Origin: Endomychus coccineus
Lineage: Eukaryota; Arthropoda; Insecta; Coleoptera; Endomychidae
Reading direction: 5' to 3'
DNA length: 64,000 nt
Assembly: GCA_958510875.1 (NCBI GenBank)
Contig: OY294072.1
Location: 5,252,501 to 5,316,500, forward strand
Part shown: in pieces, positions 1-10,978 of the stretch
Layout: the number at the start of each line of letters is the position of its first letter
Numbering within the stretch: the stretch's first letter is position 1
Notes under the pieces: generated by a model
The model's database searches: none
Told to the model about the DNA's origin: nothing
The model's input: only the letters and a program-made list of their open reading frames with translations
Made by a program: the position numbers and the translations under genes

Positions 1-139
1 CTCTGTAAAGCTGTCTATAATAGTAAATTTTAATTCATACCATGTAATTATATTATATGTACTCCTAAGCTCCAGAAAGGATTTCTCCCGTTGAGCTAGA
101 GTAATTAGATAAATAAATGAATAAATAAATAAATGAATT
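1..139. other. flank outside the inverted repeat
   Basis: AT-rich sequence with no recognisable gene. Positions 109-139 are a short imperfect run of ATAA/ATGAA repeats directly next to the outer end of the PLE-A copy. Such short A-rich tracts are common at retroelement 3' ends, so it may be its tail, but this is inference. Confidence 0.4.
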
Positions 140-175
140 AACTTTGATGCTTTATATCTTCTCGTCTTTCCGTAC

Positions 176-200
176 GTTTCGGTCTCACGACCATCATCAG
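176..200 (-). ncRNA. hammerhead-ribozyme-like core of PLE-A
   Basis: On the minus strand the order is CTGATGA, one T, GGTC-GTGA-GACC hairpin, GAAAC. This is the conserved core order of a hammerhead (CUGANGA, stem II, GAAA). One extra base sits between CTGATGA and stem II, and I could not place stem III or the cleavage triplet. PLEs are known to carry hammerhead motifs in their pseudo-LTRs. Sister sites are at 13,266-13,290 (minus) and 15,644-15,668 (plus, with GAAAC decayed). Confidence 0.4.
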
Positions 201-877
201 AAGACTTATTATGTCTATAACCGGGTTACTTAAAACTAATTGTATCAACAAAAAGGGTCCGTATCGCAACAATTCCAATTAAAATGTTCACGTCGCCGAA
301 ACGAACAGGAATATGAATAATCGATATTGTAACATATCAATGTTATAAATATGAATATCAAGAATCCACTGTTAGACGTTACTATTGAAAAATGCAAGCT
401 CACGTCAACAAAGTCTATGAATGTCTAGAAACAAGAACTTGAGGTTCAAACTTTCAAATCAGATGCTAAGATTTACGAGCTAATAGAAAAAGGTTTGTCA
501 GTTATTGGAAAGACACTTTTGACATTCTACCTAAAATATACTTTTAACATTATAAAGACGCATGTAGGAATTTGCAAGAGTTTTAATTAATTAAGTTATT
601 ATAAATCTGACTTAGTGTCTGAATATCTGTCCTATGATTTACAGATTTGGAGTCACGTTTTATGTGAATCTCCAGAATAGATCTTTTATGATAATTGGTT
701 TCCTTAGTTAAAATATTAACATTTTTATAATCGAATTGATGGTTATAATCAAAACAGTGTTTAGCAAGGGCAGTGAAAGTTTTTGTTTCTAGTGCTATAC
801 TTATGGCCATACATTCTTTTTTGGAAATATTGTTTAGAGATTCCAGTCCCATCTCAATCTAAACAATTTAATTTGTA

Positions 878-1045
878 CGAAATTAAACTACTTTCTTATA
901 CTATCACTCATATTTAATATACTATTCATCCCTTCGTTTTCGTCTGAAGATGACACGTTTAGTGTTGAAACTATAGTAACGACTATATTAAATACCAGTG
1001 ATAGTATAACAAAGTAGTTTTATTATTTCGCTACTTCCACAATTG
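878..1045 (+). mobile_element. short retrozyme-like insertion with target duplication
   Basis: A segment of about 168 bp is present in the left PLE-A copy and absent from the right copy. The 13-bp sequence AATTTAATTTGTA flanks it on both sides (865-877 and 1,046-1,058), a target site duplication. Inside, 24-bp inverted repeats at 885-908 and 997-1,020 match at 23 positions. Between them lies a hammerhead-like core (944-971). Its right half (GTTGAAACTATAG and the following bases up to CAAAGTAGTT) resembles the 3' region of PLE-B near 8,055-8,115. It may therefore be a non-autonomous element mobilised by PLE-B. Size, ribozyme core and lack of coding capacity fit animal retrozymes; a foldback MITE is the alternative. 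Confidence 0.6.
944..971 (+). ncRNA. hammerhead-like core inside the 168-bp insertion
   Basis: The order is CTGAAGA, then a short spacer, an ACAC/GTGT hairpin with loop GTTTA, one T, and GAAAC. CTGAAGA satisfies the CUGANGA consensus. The 24-bp inverted repeats flanking it could supply long outer stems. Stem III and the cleavage site are not identified, so activity is unproven. Confidence 0.35.
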
Positions 1046-2661
1046 AATTTAATTTGTATACTGTGTGGGTTTGCTTATCTTCAGGTATTAAAGGTTTTAG
1101 ATTTGAGAAATATTTCAAACGCAGCTAGTATAGGCTCATGCGCGACATTTATATCATTATTTTCCAAACATTTCTTAATTTTCTTTGAGGTCTTCGGAAT
1201 GTATGTTAATGTTAAAAAATTGTCTGTATTACCTTTTATGTTATTTATAAATGACGATTCATTATAGATTTTGTTTATTCTTTCTTTAATGATAGGATTG
1301 AAAAATGTTTTTGGGTAGCCATTCATTTCCAGTGTACTACGAACAATTTTTGAATTTTTGGGACGGTCCTCTGCGTGGAACAATTTGACCGCGCGATCTG
1401 TAAGGCTGTTTATAACAGTTTTTTTCATGTTGGTTCAACGGAATTGAACGTTGATACCAAACTTCTTTAGTAAACACGAAGTTTTTATTTTTCCATCTTC
1501 ATCATGCCTAATGTTCATATCTTGGAAATTTATGTTTTTGTTCACTTTTATTTCACAAGTAAATTGAAGTTTACAGTGGCATTGTTAAATTTGTTAATCA
1601 CGTACTGAATTTTATCATTGGGAACACACATAAGGCAATCATCTACATACTGTTTGAAGAATACTGGTTGAAAATCTAATGAATTCATAACAGATTCCTC
1701 TGGGCATTCCATAACAAGGTTAGCAATAGTAGCTGAAATAGGAGATCCCGTTGCTATACCGGATATTTGTCCTAAATATTGCTCACCGTATTTAAAATAA
1801 GTACATTCTAAGCAAAACTGTAATGCATTTATAAATTCTGATTGATCTAGAGGTGTGTGGTTTTCAATCTCTGCTCAACTTTTCTTGATGCTACTCAATG
1901 CCAAAAAGATTGGTATATTTGTAAATGAAGATACAGCATCCAAGGAAATTAGTTGATGATTTACGGGTACGGATTTATTTTTTATAAATTCATTAAAATT
2001 CCATGAGTCATTCACATAAAACTAATTTTTTCCCATTATATTATTGATAGATTTTGATAAAAATGTTGATGAATTGTAGGTAGGAGCACCAATATCATAT
2101 ATGGCAGAATATTTCAAGATGTAACATATGTAGTAGAATTACATTATGCACAAAAAATCGAGAAACGATCTACGAAGAAGGGACTGAATACCCGGGGAAT
2201 AGCGAATTTGTCTCTAGGAAGCGTAAGAACTACTGACATAAAATGGTAGGCGGTGAGGAATTCGGTACAATTATAGTAAGGAAGACATCAAGACACAATC
2301 CGACAGTTCATTTCCTCAGTGCGAAACTTGGAAACAATTAACAACTTTTGTTGATACTTTGACTACACGAGAGGGATCCTATGATGTTCGAAGTACATCG
2401 TATGAGCCAGCAGTGGAAGTAGGAAGATGAGATAGGCATTGGTATTTTTCTTCAAGGTTTGAAGGTTATAAGCATAAGGAAATACCTCATTAGGTCCACA
2501 ACTTCGTAGATCTGATAAAAACTGAAGTCTGTGTTACTATTGCAATTATTCGAGTTTCGTTAATTGTTGCGATGTAGACATTTTAATTGATGACGTGCTC
2601 AGTAAAATAAGTTGAAGAAATCCAGCGCTTTAGTTGATGTGAATTAATTTTCAAACCTCTT

Positions 2662-2686
2662 CTGATGACGGTCGTGAAACCGAAAC
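2662..2686 (+). ncRNA. hammerhead-like core at the 5' side of PLE-A
   Basis: CTGATGA, one C, GGT-CGTGA-ACC hairpin, GAAAC, then GTACG. It is the same motif as at 176-200 but on the opposite strand, so the left PLE-A copy carries inverted terminal copies. The counterpart in the right copy is 13,266-13,290 on the minus strand, where GAAAC has become GCAAC. Confidence 0.4.
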
Positions 2687-2705
2687 GTACGTAAAGACGA
2701 AAATA

Positions 2706-4788
2706 TAGTAGACATCTGTCTTAATGTGTCCTATTTTCCAAGCATTCACATATAATTAAAACATTATGATGTAAGTGTATTTCGAATAAAGGGGGCATGT
2801 CTTATATAGGGTAACATTACATTACCCAATATACAGGATAAGAGAAAACCCTTGAATTAAGGCCTAATTGAAGGATGCTCTGTATGTGACATCAACTACT
2901 TGATAATAATTCATTTGAGTGTTATGTTCGTTTGTTTTGATGTGCAGTTTATTCACCTGTCATAAAAAAATATCTTACTAGCCAGAGGCAGAATTTCAAA
3001 AATCTTGTTAAAATCTTTTGAACCTTCATAAATGAGTGTTTTTGCTACTGAAAGTCTGGAGAGAAATGTATTTTTGATCAAATCTACTATCATGAGAATA
3101 TAATCATTGATTTCCTTTTACATGTTAACATTTTTCTTCATTGAAATTAGTATATTAAATATGTATAAGCTTGGAATTGTTAAAATTTGTAGAAGTGAAA
3201 TATTGGTTTGCAAATTATATTGAAGATGGGCTCTTCATGTGCAGTTGAAAATTTTCATTTGTGTGAATGCATTTTCTAGTAGCGATCCAGCTCCCCAAAA
3301 ACTTGACGTATAGGTGAACAATTCACTGAACTGAGTGGTAATAATCAGAATATGTGAGTGATTTGTATTATAATAACAAACAAGTAATGGATAAAACAAA
3401 CAACAAGTGAATAAGACATTTCGAGATGAACTCCAATACTCGTAGGGGTGAATGAACATTTCCATACTGAGAGCATGTAGTATATATCATTGGGTATAAA
3501 AATTATTACATGAATTATTTGGGTATAAGATCTTCTATTTCAAAATTCTTGGATATGTAGCAGTTTTTCAATGAAATTGAATTCGATTAGCATGAACGAT
3601 TGAGTCATTGTATTTTTATCGATAATGACATTATTAATTAGATCAATGGGTGGTTCAATGTTCCTAGATTCAGTCTTTTTTAGTAGTTCTACTATCGTTT
3701 GTTTCCGCAACATTCCAACTATTTGGTAACTATTCACTAGAATAACCAGTAATATTATGTCTGCAATAACATAACTTCAATTCAGCAATAACATCGCGGG
3801 AAGCGTGGATGCTAATAAAGTCAAACGATACGGTGCGGCACCCGTCTTTAGCGCGCGAAGGCCCGATCGATTGTTATTCGCATTCATCGGTTAATTATAT
3901 AAGGTTATATTTGTGATGCTTCCGAATAAATTTCATCAAAATCTCTCAGAGAATTTGTTAATTTTTGTTAATATCTATGTAGATTTCAATGGTTATAATT
4001 CAATTTATATTTCTATTACAATAGTATTTCTGGAGATTACCCGTATAAAGATCATTTGCTTTTATTTTGTAATTGAAACGACCTCCTGGAAATCAAAATT
4101 ATAATTCAGGAAATGATTACAACAAAATTAAAAGCGAGATTACACTTATTAAACTTTAATATACTCAACATATTTGCTTGCATATCAACATTGCCAGAAG
4201 TATTATAACACTTGTAAGTTGCAAGTGTTGCAAGTTTTGCTAATAAGTAATAATGAACAACAAATAAAATAATTAAGACATTCTGAGATGAACTTCAATA
4301 GTCATAGGGTAACGAAACATTTAAATATTGAGAGCATATAGTACTATTATTGACATAAATATTATTACCCTATATAAACAGGGAAGTTTTTAAGGTGTTC
4401 ATATTTATTATTATACTTATAGTCAGTATATTTTTACGACATTGAGAAAAGTTTGTACTCATATAGTTAGTCTAGTGATCAAAAATTAGTAGAGATTCAA
4501 CAAGTTTTGCATGTGAACAGTTATTGCTAGACATACAAATGAATAACGTATGAGTTGGACCGGCAACACCGCCGGATCTCACCTATACCAAAAATTTCTT
4601 AATATACAGCTTTGGATCTCGTGTTGAATGTATCTGTTACGGAACTCTACCTGGTACGTATATATATGTATATTTCAAATTGAGAAATTGTTTCCCCTCT
4701 CTCGTAATTCCTGCGAAGCATGTATCTATTTGCATTGCCCCGATAAAAGAAATCTAAAAAATTGTTTCCATATAGTGGATCTCGTTTA
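2706..4788. repeat. inner part of the left inverted-repeat arm, unassigned
   Basis: This stretch matches 11,256-13,254 in reverse orientation at roughly 85-90% by eye. For example, the block at 3,240-3,500 pairs with 12,460-12,730. It also contains an internal diverged direct repeat: the block around 3,375-3,510 resembles the block around 4,255-4,380. A GC-richer motif sits near 3,785-3,890. Short open frames (for example minus 3,540-3,737) are not preserved in the opposite arm, so I do not call genes here. It could be the non-coding flank or 5' region of PLE-A, or an older repeat carried along in the inversion. Confidence 0.6.
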
Positions 4789-5374
4789 TTTTGTGGACAA
4801 CACGTAAAATACCCCCGGCACAAAATAAGGAATTGGTGGATCGGACTTGACCAGAACCTCGCAAAACATATAAAAGCAGTGACCGATGAAAGATCGTTCT
4901 CTTTTGTGACTCTCTCTTTTGTGCCCTCTTTTGTGATCTTGATTTTCAATCAGTACAGTTGCTCAATGGTGATTTTGATTTTCAAATATTTCCTACCGTT
5001 GAAGTGAGATTAACATAGAAATCAGAGTGAATTAATTATCCGAGTTCCAGTCAGATTTGAACTGTGAATTGACAACAGTGTTCCGTTTAAGTGAATTGTT
5101 ATATAAGGTAAATGATAGCTAGATAATTTATATTTTTGAGCATTACGATATATTGATTTCCGTAGTTTATGATTATTATTGTGATTGGTAACCGTTTGTA
5201 TGATATTTGAGTTCCGTTGCTTTCGGTAATTTAAATTGTTATATTTGAGTTCATCCCGTCATAGGTCGGACCTGGCACGATTTGAATTCCCATTTGAATT
5301 GAAATATCCAAGTAATTGTATGGTGTGTACAGAGTGTGTATGTTTGAACGACAGGGGCGTATTTGGGTATATTT

Positions 5375-5598
5375 GTGCACGCTGTGATCTACCGGAAGTA
5401 TAAGTATATCCTAGACGACCAAACCACCAACGACTTGTGCACGCTGTGATCTACCGGAAGTAGAAGTTGGGGTGGTTGTGTGATTGAGAATCGTAATAAT
5501 CCCCTATTCGTATGAGAAGTCTTCGGCCGTGGATGTAGGGGTTATTGCAGATACGACAGTTAGGGTTTGTGCACGCTGTGATTTACCGGAAGTATAAG
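5375..5598 (+). repeat. three dispersed 30-bp direct repeats
   Basis: GTGCACGCTGTGATCTACCG occurs at 5,375 and 5,437, and once more with one substitution at 5,569. Each is followed by GAAGTATAAG or GAAGTAGAAG. The spacing is irregular (62 and 132 bp), so this is not a simple tandem array. Repeated protein-binding sites in an LTR U3 region would look like this, but no factor is recognised. Confidence 0.6.
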
Positions 5599-6384
5599 AC
5601 CTAATTGTTCAGATTCTGAATCTGTAAAATGTACGAAATCTTACACTGTCATACAATTAACGGGAACCCCGTTGATAGCTAATACCAGGGTGAGTGTTAT
5701 GACAGAATAAAGTCAATTAGAGTAATTAACCGAAAATATCGTGGATTCTGATATCGTACGAGCGGAAAACTAGTGCAAGACAATATTTTCCGAACCGACC
5801 GAATTTTATAAACGTTTGATATATCGTAGTGTGTTTTGAACATTTCACGTATTATTGCTATCTAAATGATCTACCGTACACCGCTTATTACTCTAGGACC
5901 TGTGATTTGTATTTTCCGCAAATGACAATTGTGAATCACTTATCAACCGATTCCGTACCGCTGGATTGAATTTAAATACCGAACATATCGTGAAGTAGAT
6001 ATGTTGAAACAGTTTTCATATACCGTTTGAGCTTCATCACATTTTCCGTCTGGGTGAATAATTTTTATGAATAATACCGTTCAATTGCATTTATATTGAT
6101 CATTCTGAAAGTGTACTTGTTATAATACTTATATATTTTAATATTTGAAATTCCCTGTTTTATTGAATTATTTCTGCTCTATCTTCAAACAAGCTAAGTT
6201 TTAACAAGGTATCGATTGTAATTAAAGCCTACAATTTTGATACTGTTTTCTGCCCAATGGGCCCTGGTTTCACTTCACTTCAGCTACCCTAGGGACAAGG
6301 CTATCTATAGATAGCATAGTGACAAGCTCTGTGGAGAAGACCCTAGCAGAAGTCTTCTAAAAGGAGTAAACCTTCAGGAAAATC

Positions 6385-6401
6385 TGGCGCCCGAGGATTT
6401 G
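6385..6401 (+). promoter_or_regulatory. tRNA primer-binding-site-like sequence
   Basis: TGGCGCCCGA followed by GGATTTG. The first ten bases equal the start of a tRNA-Lys-type primer-binding site (complement of a tRNA 3' end including CCA). The match to a particular tRNA breaks down after that, so it is weak support for an LTR element ending just upstream. Confidence 0.3.
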
Positions 6402-6439
6402 AAATAAGCAGTTTACCGAAAAGTCGCAAGGTACTCGTC

Positions 6440-7512
6440 ATAATTCTAAGAATCATTTAAAGAGTGGTTTGAAAGACATTACAGTATTACATAGTGAACA
6501 AGGTAACAATTTGTGAATTAGTGTGATTATAATTTAATATTCTAAGAATTATTTTAAGAGCGGTTTGAAAGACACATGAAAAGATCACTTTCATATAGGT
6601 CTAACTGATCATTGAGGATATTTTTATAAGAATTTTTGATACCTTTATGAAACTCCATTGATTCTAATGTACTGAATTTAAAACCTCTGGTTTGGTTATG
6701 TAAAATGATTAGGCTATCTGAATTAGGAAAATTATGACCAGTTTGTAAAAAATGATTAGCAAAGGTTGAGTCTGTTTTGTTGTACGAGCGAAAGTGTTCT
6801 TCGTATCTTAATTTGAAATTACGACAAGTTCTACCCATATGAAAATCATCACAGTCTGGGCAAATCATCTTATAAATTCCAGGTTTTCTGTATTTATCGG
6901 TTATGTCTGCGGCGTTGTATATAAAATGGCAAAATTTATTTTGAGGTTTGAAACTGATTTTAAAATTATGACGTTATAAAATGTTAGCAATATGTTCGCT
7001 TACTGTACCGAAATATGTCAAAGAGATGAATTTGGTGGTAACATCCATGTGTTTTATACGCGAATAAATTTTATAGGAAGTTAATTATTGTTTTTTGCGA
7101 TTTATTAGTTCAATCATTTGATCTACCGGAAAACCATTATTGATAACTATTCCTTTGATCGTGTTCAACTCAATAGTGAGGTGTTCTATTGACAATGATA
7201 TCGAAAATGTTCTATGGATCATTGACTGATATGCTGCTAATTTATGGCTACGAGGACTAAACGATGAGTTCGGGATAGCGATGTCTGTACAAGTGGGATT
7301 CCTGTACATATTGAAGTTTATTTTATTATGGTCACGTATTAGTGTTAAATCCAAAAAGTTTATTGTTCTATCTTTTTCTGTTTCTAACGTGAATTTAATT
7401 TTTGGGTGAAGTTGGTTAATAAATGATACAAAGGAAATTAATTGTCTGGATGTGTCTTTGAAGAAGGCAAGTACATTATCTGATGATGCATGTAGCATTT
7501 CCGCTCGTTTGG
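6440..7512 (-). pseudogene. Penelope-like element PLE-B, RT C-terminal half and GIY-YIG
   Basis: Minus-strand coding remains of a second PLE family. From 7,498 to 7,085 is the end of the RT: FINQLHPKIKFTLE, INFLDLTLIRD, MYRNPTCTDI, then IKGIVINNGFP, all signature stretches of Penelope RTs after motif C. From 6,868 to 6,554 is the GIY-YIG part: CPDCDDFHMGRTCRNFKLRYEEH, with the expected Arg and Glu/His positions, then FANHFLQTGHNF. The 3' end (about 6,440-6,560) contains CTTAGAATATTAAAT-type sequence that recurs inverted at 7,740 and 7,845. The N-terminal RT half is missing because an inverted fusion replaces it at about 7,510. Confidence 0.8.
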
Positions 7513-7920
7513 ACTCAACAAAACTGACTCAACCTTTGCTAATCATTTTTTTACAAACTGGTCATAATTTCCCTAATTTAGATAGCCTAATCATTTTACA
7601 TAACCAAACCAGAGGTTTTAAATTGAATACGTTAGAATCAATAGAGAGTCATAAAGGTGTCAAAAATTCTATTAAAAATATCCTCAATGATGATTTAGAC
7701 CTATGGCAAAGTGATCTTTTCATGTGTCTTTCAAACCGCTCTTAAAATAATTCTTAGAATATTAAATTATGATCACACTAATTCACAAACTGTTACCTTG
7801 CTTACTATGTGAAACTGTACTGTCTTTCAAACCGCTCTTTAAATAATCCTTAGAATATCAAATTATAATCACACTAATTCACAAATTGTTGCTATGTTTA
7901 CTATGTAATATTGTACTTTC
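7513..7920 (+). pseudogene. PLE-B GIY-YIG C-terminus, inverted partner, copy 1
   Basis: Plus-strand frame from about 7,540 encodes LQTGHNFPNLDSL, HNQTRGFKLNTLESIE and the element's C-terminal SNRS before the stop at 7,743. This is the same protein end as on the minus strand at 6,554, so two element 3' ends face outward around a fused centre at about 7,510. After the stop, a 97-bp block starting TCTTTCAAACCGCTCTT occurs twice in tandem (about 7,725 and 7,820). Confidence 0.75.
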
Positions 7921-8034
7921 CTATGATCTACCTGTTTTTGGAATTTCCGTTGATCCCTTAATCTCAACCCTACTTTATCCTACTCTATTTATACTTGAAC
8001 TGTTTCATTGATTTCTTCATAATTTTCTAATTGT

Positions 8035-8061
8035 TTGATAATGGCACTTCGGTGTTGAAAC
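8035..8061 (+). ncRNA. hammerhead-like core of PLE-B
   Basis: TTGATAA, one T, GGCAC-TTCG-GTGTT hairpin, GAAAC. Stem II with a TTCG loop is intact, but the CTGATGA box has drifted to TTGATAA. The duplicate in copy 2 is at 9,499-9,525. The position, in the 3' non-coding region, fits PLE pseudo-LTR ribozymes. Confidence 0.35.
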
Positions 8062-8476
8062 TATAGTTACGTTTTCACGTTATTAATAATAAAAGTGGTA
8101 TAAAAACAAAGTAGTTATTCTTTCATATAATTAAATTTCTAAGCCGTTGAATAGAGAATAAAAATTTCCATCAAATGAGCCATAGTCGACCCCTATTACA
8201 ACAAAGACTGGTTGAAAATGAAAGTTTTTATACAAAATAATTATTCAAAAAAGTTACAGAAATATTAGACGTTTCTGTTGTTTACTAAAATATGTATATG
8301 AATAATGTTGAGAAAAACGAGTTTTTCAGTTCAGTTAAAAAATTCCTCATTAGTTCAGAAATTTTTCTAAAAACATTCTTTTAAAAAGATTTTACATCCA
8401 AAAAATTTGTTCGAATTTCATGTTTTCATTTTGTTTGTTTCATAGAAATGAAGCTATATTGTCAAAATTTTTGTCA

Positions 8477-8976
8477 ATATGTCAAAGAGATGAATTTGGT
8501 GGTAACATCTATGTGTTTTATACGCGAATAAATTTTATAGGAAGTTAATTGTTGTTGTTTGCGATTTATTAGTTTAATTATTTGATCTACCGGAAAACCA
8601 TTATTGATAACTATTCCTTTGATCGTGTTCAACTCAATAGTGAGGTGTTCTATTGACAATGATATCGAAAATGCTCTTTGGATCATTGAGTGATATGCTG
8701 CTAATTCATGGCTACGAGGACTAAACGATGAGTTCGGAATAGCGATGTCTGTACAAGTGGGATTCCTGTACATATTGAAGTTTATTTTATTATGGTCGCG
8801 TATTAGTGTTAAATCCAAAAAGTTCATTGTTCTATCTTTTTCTGTTTCTAACGTGAATTCAATTTTTGGGTGAAGTTGGTTAATAAATGATACAAAGGAA
8901 TTTAATTGTCTGGATGTGTCTTTGAAGAAGGCAAGTACATTATTTGATGATGCATGTAGCATTTCCGCTCGTTTAG
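8477..8976 (-). pseudogene. PLE-B RT fragment, copy 2
   Basis: Minus-strand open stretch from 8,962 down to 8,477 repeating the RT C-terminal signature (NFLDLTLIRDHNK, YRNPTCTDIAIPNSSFSPRS, NNGFPVDQIIKLI). It runs slightly further than copy 1 (to ITTKFISLTY-like residues) because a frame-breaking change near 7,085 in copy 1 is absent. It ends at the tandem-duplication boundary, so no endonuclease follows. Confidence 0.75.
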
Positions 8977-9390
8977 ACTCAACAAAACTGACTCAACCTT
9001 TGCTAATCATTTTTTTACAAACTGGTCATAATTTCCCTAATTTAGATAGCCTAAGCATTTCACATAACCAAACCAGAGGTTTTGAATTGAATACATTAGA
9101 ATCAATAGAGATTTATAAGGGTGTCAAAAATTCTATTAAAAATATCCTCAATGATCATTTAGACCTATGGCAAAGTGATCTTTCCATGTGTCTTTCAAAC
9201 CGCTCTTAAAATAATTCTTAGAATATTAAATTATGATCACACTAATTCACAAACTGTTACCTTGCTTACTATGTAAAACTGTACTGTCTTTCAAACCTCT
9301 CTTTAAATAATTCTTAGAATATTAATTTATAATCACACTAATTCACAAATTGTTGCTATGTTTACTATGTAATATTGTACTTTCCTATGA
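8977..9390 (+). pseudogene. PLE-B GIY-YIG C-terminus, copy 2
   Basis: Repeats the plus-strand GIY-YIG end of copy 1, with LQTGHNFPNLDSLSIS and the terminal CLSNRS before the stop at 9,207, followed by the same 97-bp doubled block. Non-functional because catalytic residues and the RT are missing. Confidence 0.7.
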
Positions 9391-9932
9391 TCTACCTGTT
9401 TTTGTAATTTCCGTTGATCCCTCAATATCAACCCTACTTTATTCTACTCTATTAATACTTGAACTGTTTCATTGATTTCTTCATAATTTTCTAATTGTTT
9501 GATAATGGCACTTCGGTGTTGAAACTGTAGTTACGTTTCCACGTTATTATTAATAAAAGTGGTATAAAAACGAAGTAGTTATTCTCTCATATAATTAAAT
9601 TTCTAAGCTGTTGAAAAGAGGATAAAAATTTCCATCAAATGAGCCATAGTCGACCCCTATTACAACAAAGACTAGTTGAAAATAAAAGTTCTTATACAAA
9701 ATAATTATTCAAAAAAGTTACAGAAATATTAGACGTTTCTGTTGTTTACTGAAATAAGTATATGAATAATGTTGAAAAAAATGAGTTTTTTAGTTAAAAA
9801 ATTCCTTATTAGTTCAGAAATTTTTCTAAAAACATTCTTTTAAAAAGATTTTACATCCAAAAAATTTGTTCGAATCTCATGTTTTCATTTTGTTTGTTTC
9901 ATAGAAATAAAGCTATATTGTCAAAATTTTTG

Positions 9933-10360
9933 TTTTGTAATTACCATTTCTTTGATCTCAGAAATTATAGATTTGCGTAATCTGCCTTATTTCGTTGTAT
10001 TGAGTCGTTTAATCATGTGAATGATACAAACTCTTCCATTAAACACTCATAAGCTAGGTGGCAACATTGCAAAGTCTAGTATCCACCGCAACATGGAAAT
10101 AATATACATTTTGGGGCTCACATAGTCGACAAAATGTACAGAAAATATACATGAACGGTTCACTGAGTATTGCGATTTGAAAGGGACTATTATATATGTC
10201 ATAGTGAAATCTCTGAAAAAGTTTTGTAACTAATCCACAGTGGCTACATCACTACATAACAGGTTTCTTCAAATATACTTTAATCTAAACTAATATATTT
10301 CGTCTCTTTCTGGTGGGCTCCAGAAGTATGCATATTAGAGGGGCTCCCAATGTATAGGTG

Positions 10361-10364
<4 letters not shown>
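9933..10364. other. spacer, nothing recognised
   Basis: AT-rich sequence between the end of the PLE-B duplication and the TA tract of the tRNA-like palindrome. No frame, repeat or RNA gene is supported here. Confidence 0.5.
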
Positions 10365-10396
<32 letters not shown>

Positions 10397-10489
10397 ACTT
10401 AAGAGATATAGAATTAAATTTTCTGAATTATGAAGATAACTTAGATAATTTAACATAGGATTATAAAGATGAATAAACGTAAAAGATTG

Positions 10490-10562
10490 AACCATAGGCG
10501 GGATTCGAACCCACATTTCTGGATTTCTAGTCCAGGGTGTTAACCAATTACACCACTTCGGT
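10490..10562 (-). tRNA. tRNA-like gene, anticodon AGA (left palindrome arm)
   Basis: 73-nt cloverleaf of the same type as in the large array, with GGTTA in the D-loop, the common form for real tRNAs. A and B boxes are intact and TTTT lies shortly downstream on the minus strand. The mirror copy is 10,979-11,051. Confidence 0.65.
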
Positions 10563-10978
10563 CCTGTTAGATTTTTATATTTTTGTAAATATAAACCTCT
10601 GAAAGGATAGTAGATCATTGATGAACACAATGCGATTCGATGCCCTACCATAGATCAACTATTCACGCACATTCATCTGAAGTTCAGTCGTTTTTTGAAG
10701 TAAGGATTGTAGGTTAGTACTGCTATGGTTGGCAGTTACTTGACAGTTCCTATTCAAATGACAGCATCCCGGTTCTTATATATTTGAATAGGAACTGTCA
10801 AGTAACTGCCAACCATAGCAGTACTAACCTACAATCCTTACTTCAAAAAACGACTGAACTTCAGATGAATGTGCGTGAATAGTTGATCTATGGTAGGGCA
10901 TCGAATCGCATTGTGTTCATCAATGATCTACTATCCTTTCAGAGGTTTATATTTACAAAAATATAAAAATCTAACAGG

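Larger units (their letters stand above)
583..1428 (-). pseudogene. PLE-A connector and GIY-YIG endonuclease, left copy
   Basis: The upstream part (1,428 to about 1,081) is an open stretch corresponding to the PLE linker after the RT thumb, with LEMNGYPKTFFNPIIKERI and TLTYIPKTSKKIKKCLEN. The downstream part (852 to 583) holds the end of the GIY-YIG domain: AKHCFDYNHQF, then KRSILEIHIKRDSKS, where the Glu of LEIHI is the expected metal-binding residue. The GIY/YIG start of the domain is damaged here, with a stop and a small deletion near 855. A nested insertion at 878-1,045 separates the two parts. The right copy at 14.9-15.26 kb preserves the missing start, TYTGISKQYLQKRM. Confidence 0.75.
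140..2705 (-). mobile_element. Penelope-like element PLE-A, left copy, broken
   Basis: Reading the minus strand gives, in order, RT motifs and then a GIY-YIG endonuclease, the architecture that defines Penelope-like elements. The RT motif A sequence SLD-VSSFTN lies near 1,935. The catalytic YVDD is encoded at 1,638-1,649, followed by CLMCVPNDKIQ. Frameshifts and stops interrupt the frame throughout, so the copy is dead. A 168-bp insertion splits the endonuclease part (878-1,045). Hammerhead-like cores lie near both ends but in opposite orientation (minus at 176-200, plus at 2,662-2,686). This suggests inverted terminal pseudo-LTR pieces, as is known for Penelope copies. A second copy in opposite orientation lies at 13,255-15,690. 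PLE identity is confident from motifs; exact ends are estimates from where the two copies stop matching. Confidence 0.8.
4789..6440 (+). mobile_element. possible LTR-retrotransposon 5' end remnant
   Basis: The segment lies between the inverted-repeat arm and PLE-B. A TATAAAAG box is near 4,869 and a primer-binding-site-like sequence, TGGCGCCCGA, is at 6,385-6,394. It contains three near-identical 29-30 bp repeats (5,375-5,404, 5,437-5,466, 5,569-5,598), each with GTGCACGCTGTGAT and ACCGGAAGTA. No gag or pol reading frame follows, because PLE-B begins at once. A solo or truncated LTR is my reading; a second LTR copy, which would prove it, is not in the window. Confidence 0.3.
7013..9932. repeat. 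1,464-bp tandem duplication of a PLE-B head-to-head unit
   Basis: Copy 1 (7,013-8,476) and copy 2 (8,477 to about 9,932) align throughout with few substitutions. The repeat start ATATGTCAAAGAG is at 7,013 and 8,477. Each copy holds an inverted fusion: RT fragment on the minus strand joined to a GIY-YIG C-terminal fragment on the plus strand, then the 3' non-coding region with a hammerhead-like core. The fusion therefore predates the duplication. Confidence 0.9.

Noticed and set aside
3235..4104. Small open frames in the inverted-repeat arms as host genes
   Set aside because: None is kept open at the matching position in the other arm.
10280..10651. Protein frames over the 10.8-kb palindrome and the TA tracts
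   Set aside because: They read through the tRNA-like gene and (TA)n (Tyr-Ile runs) and have no protein features.
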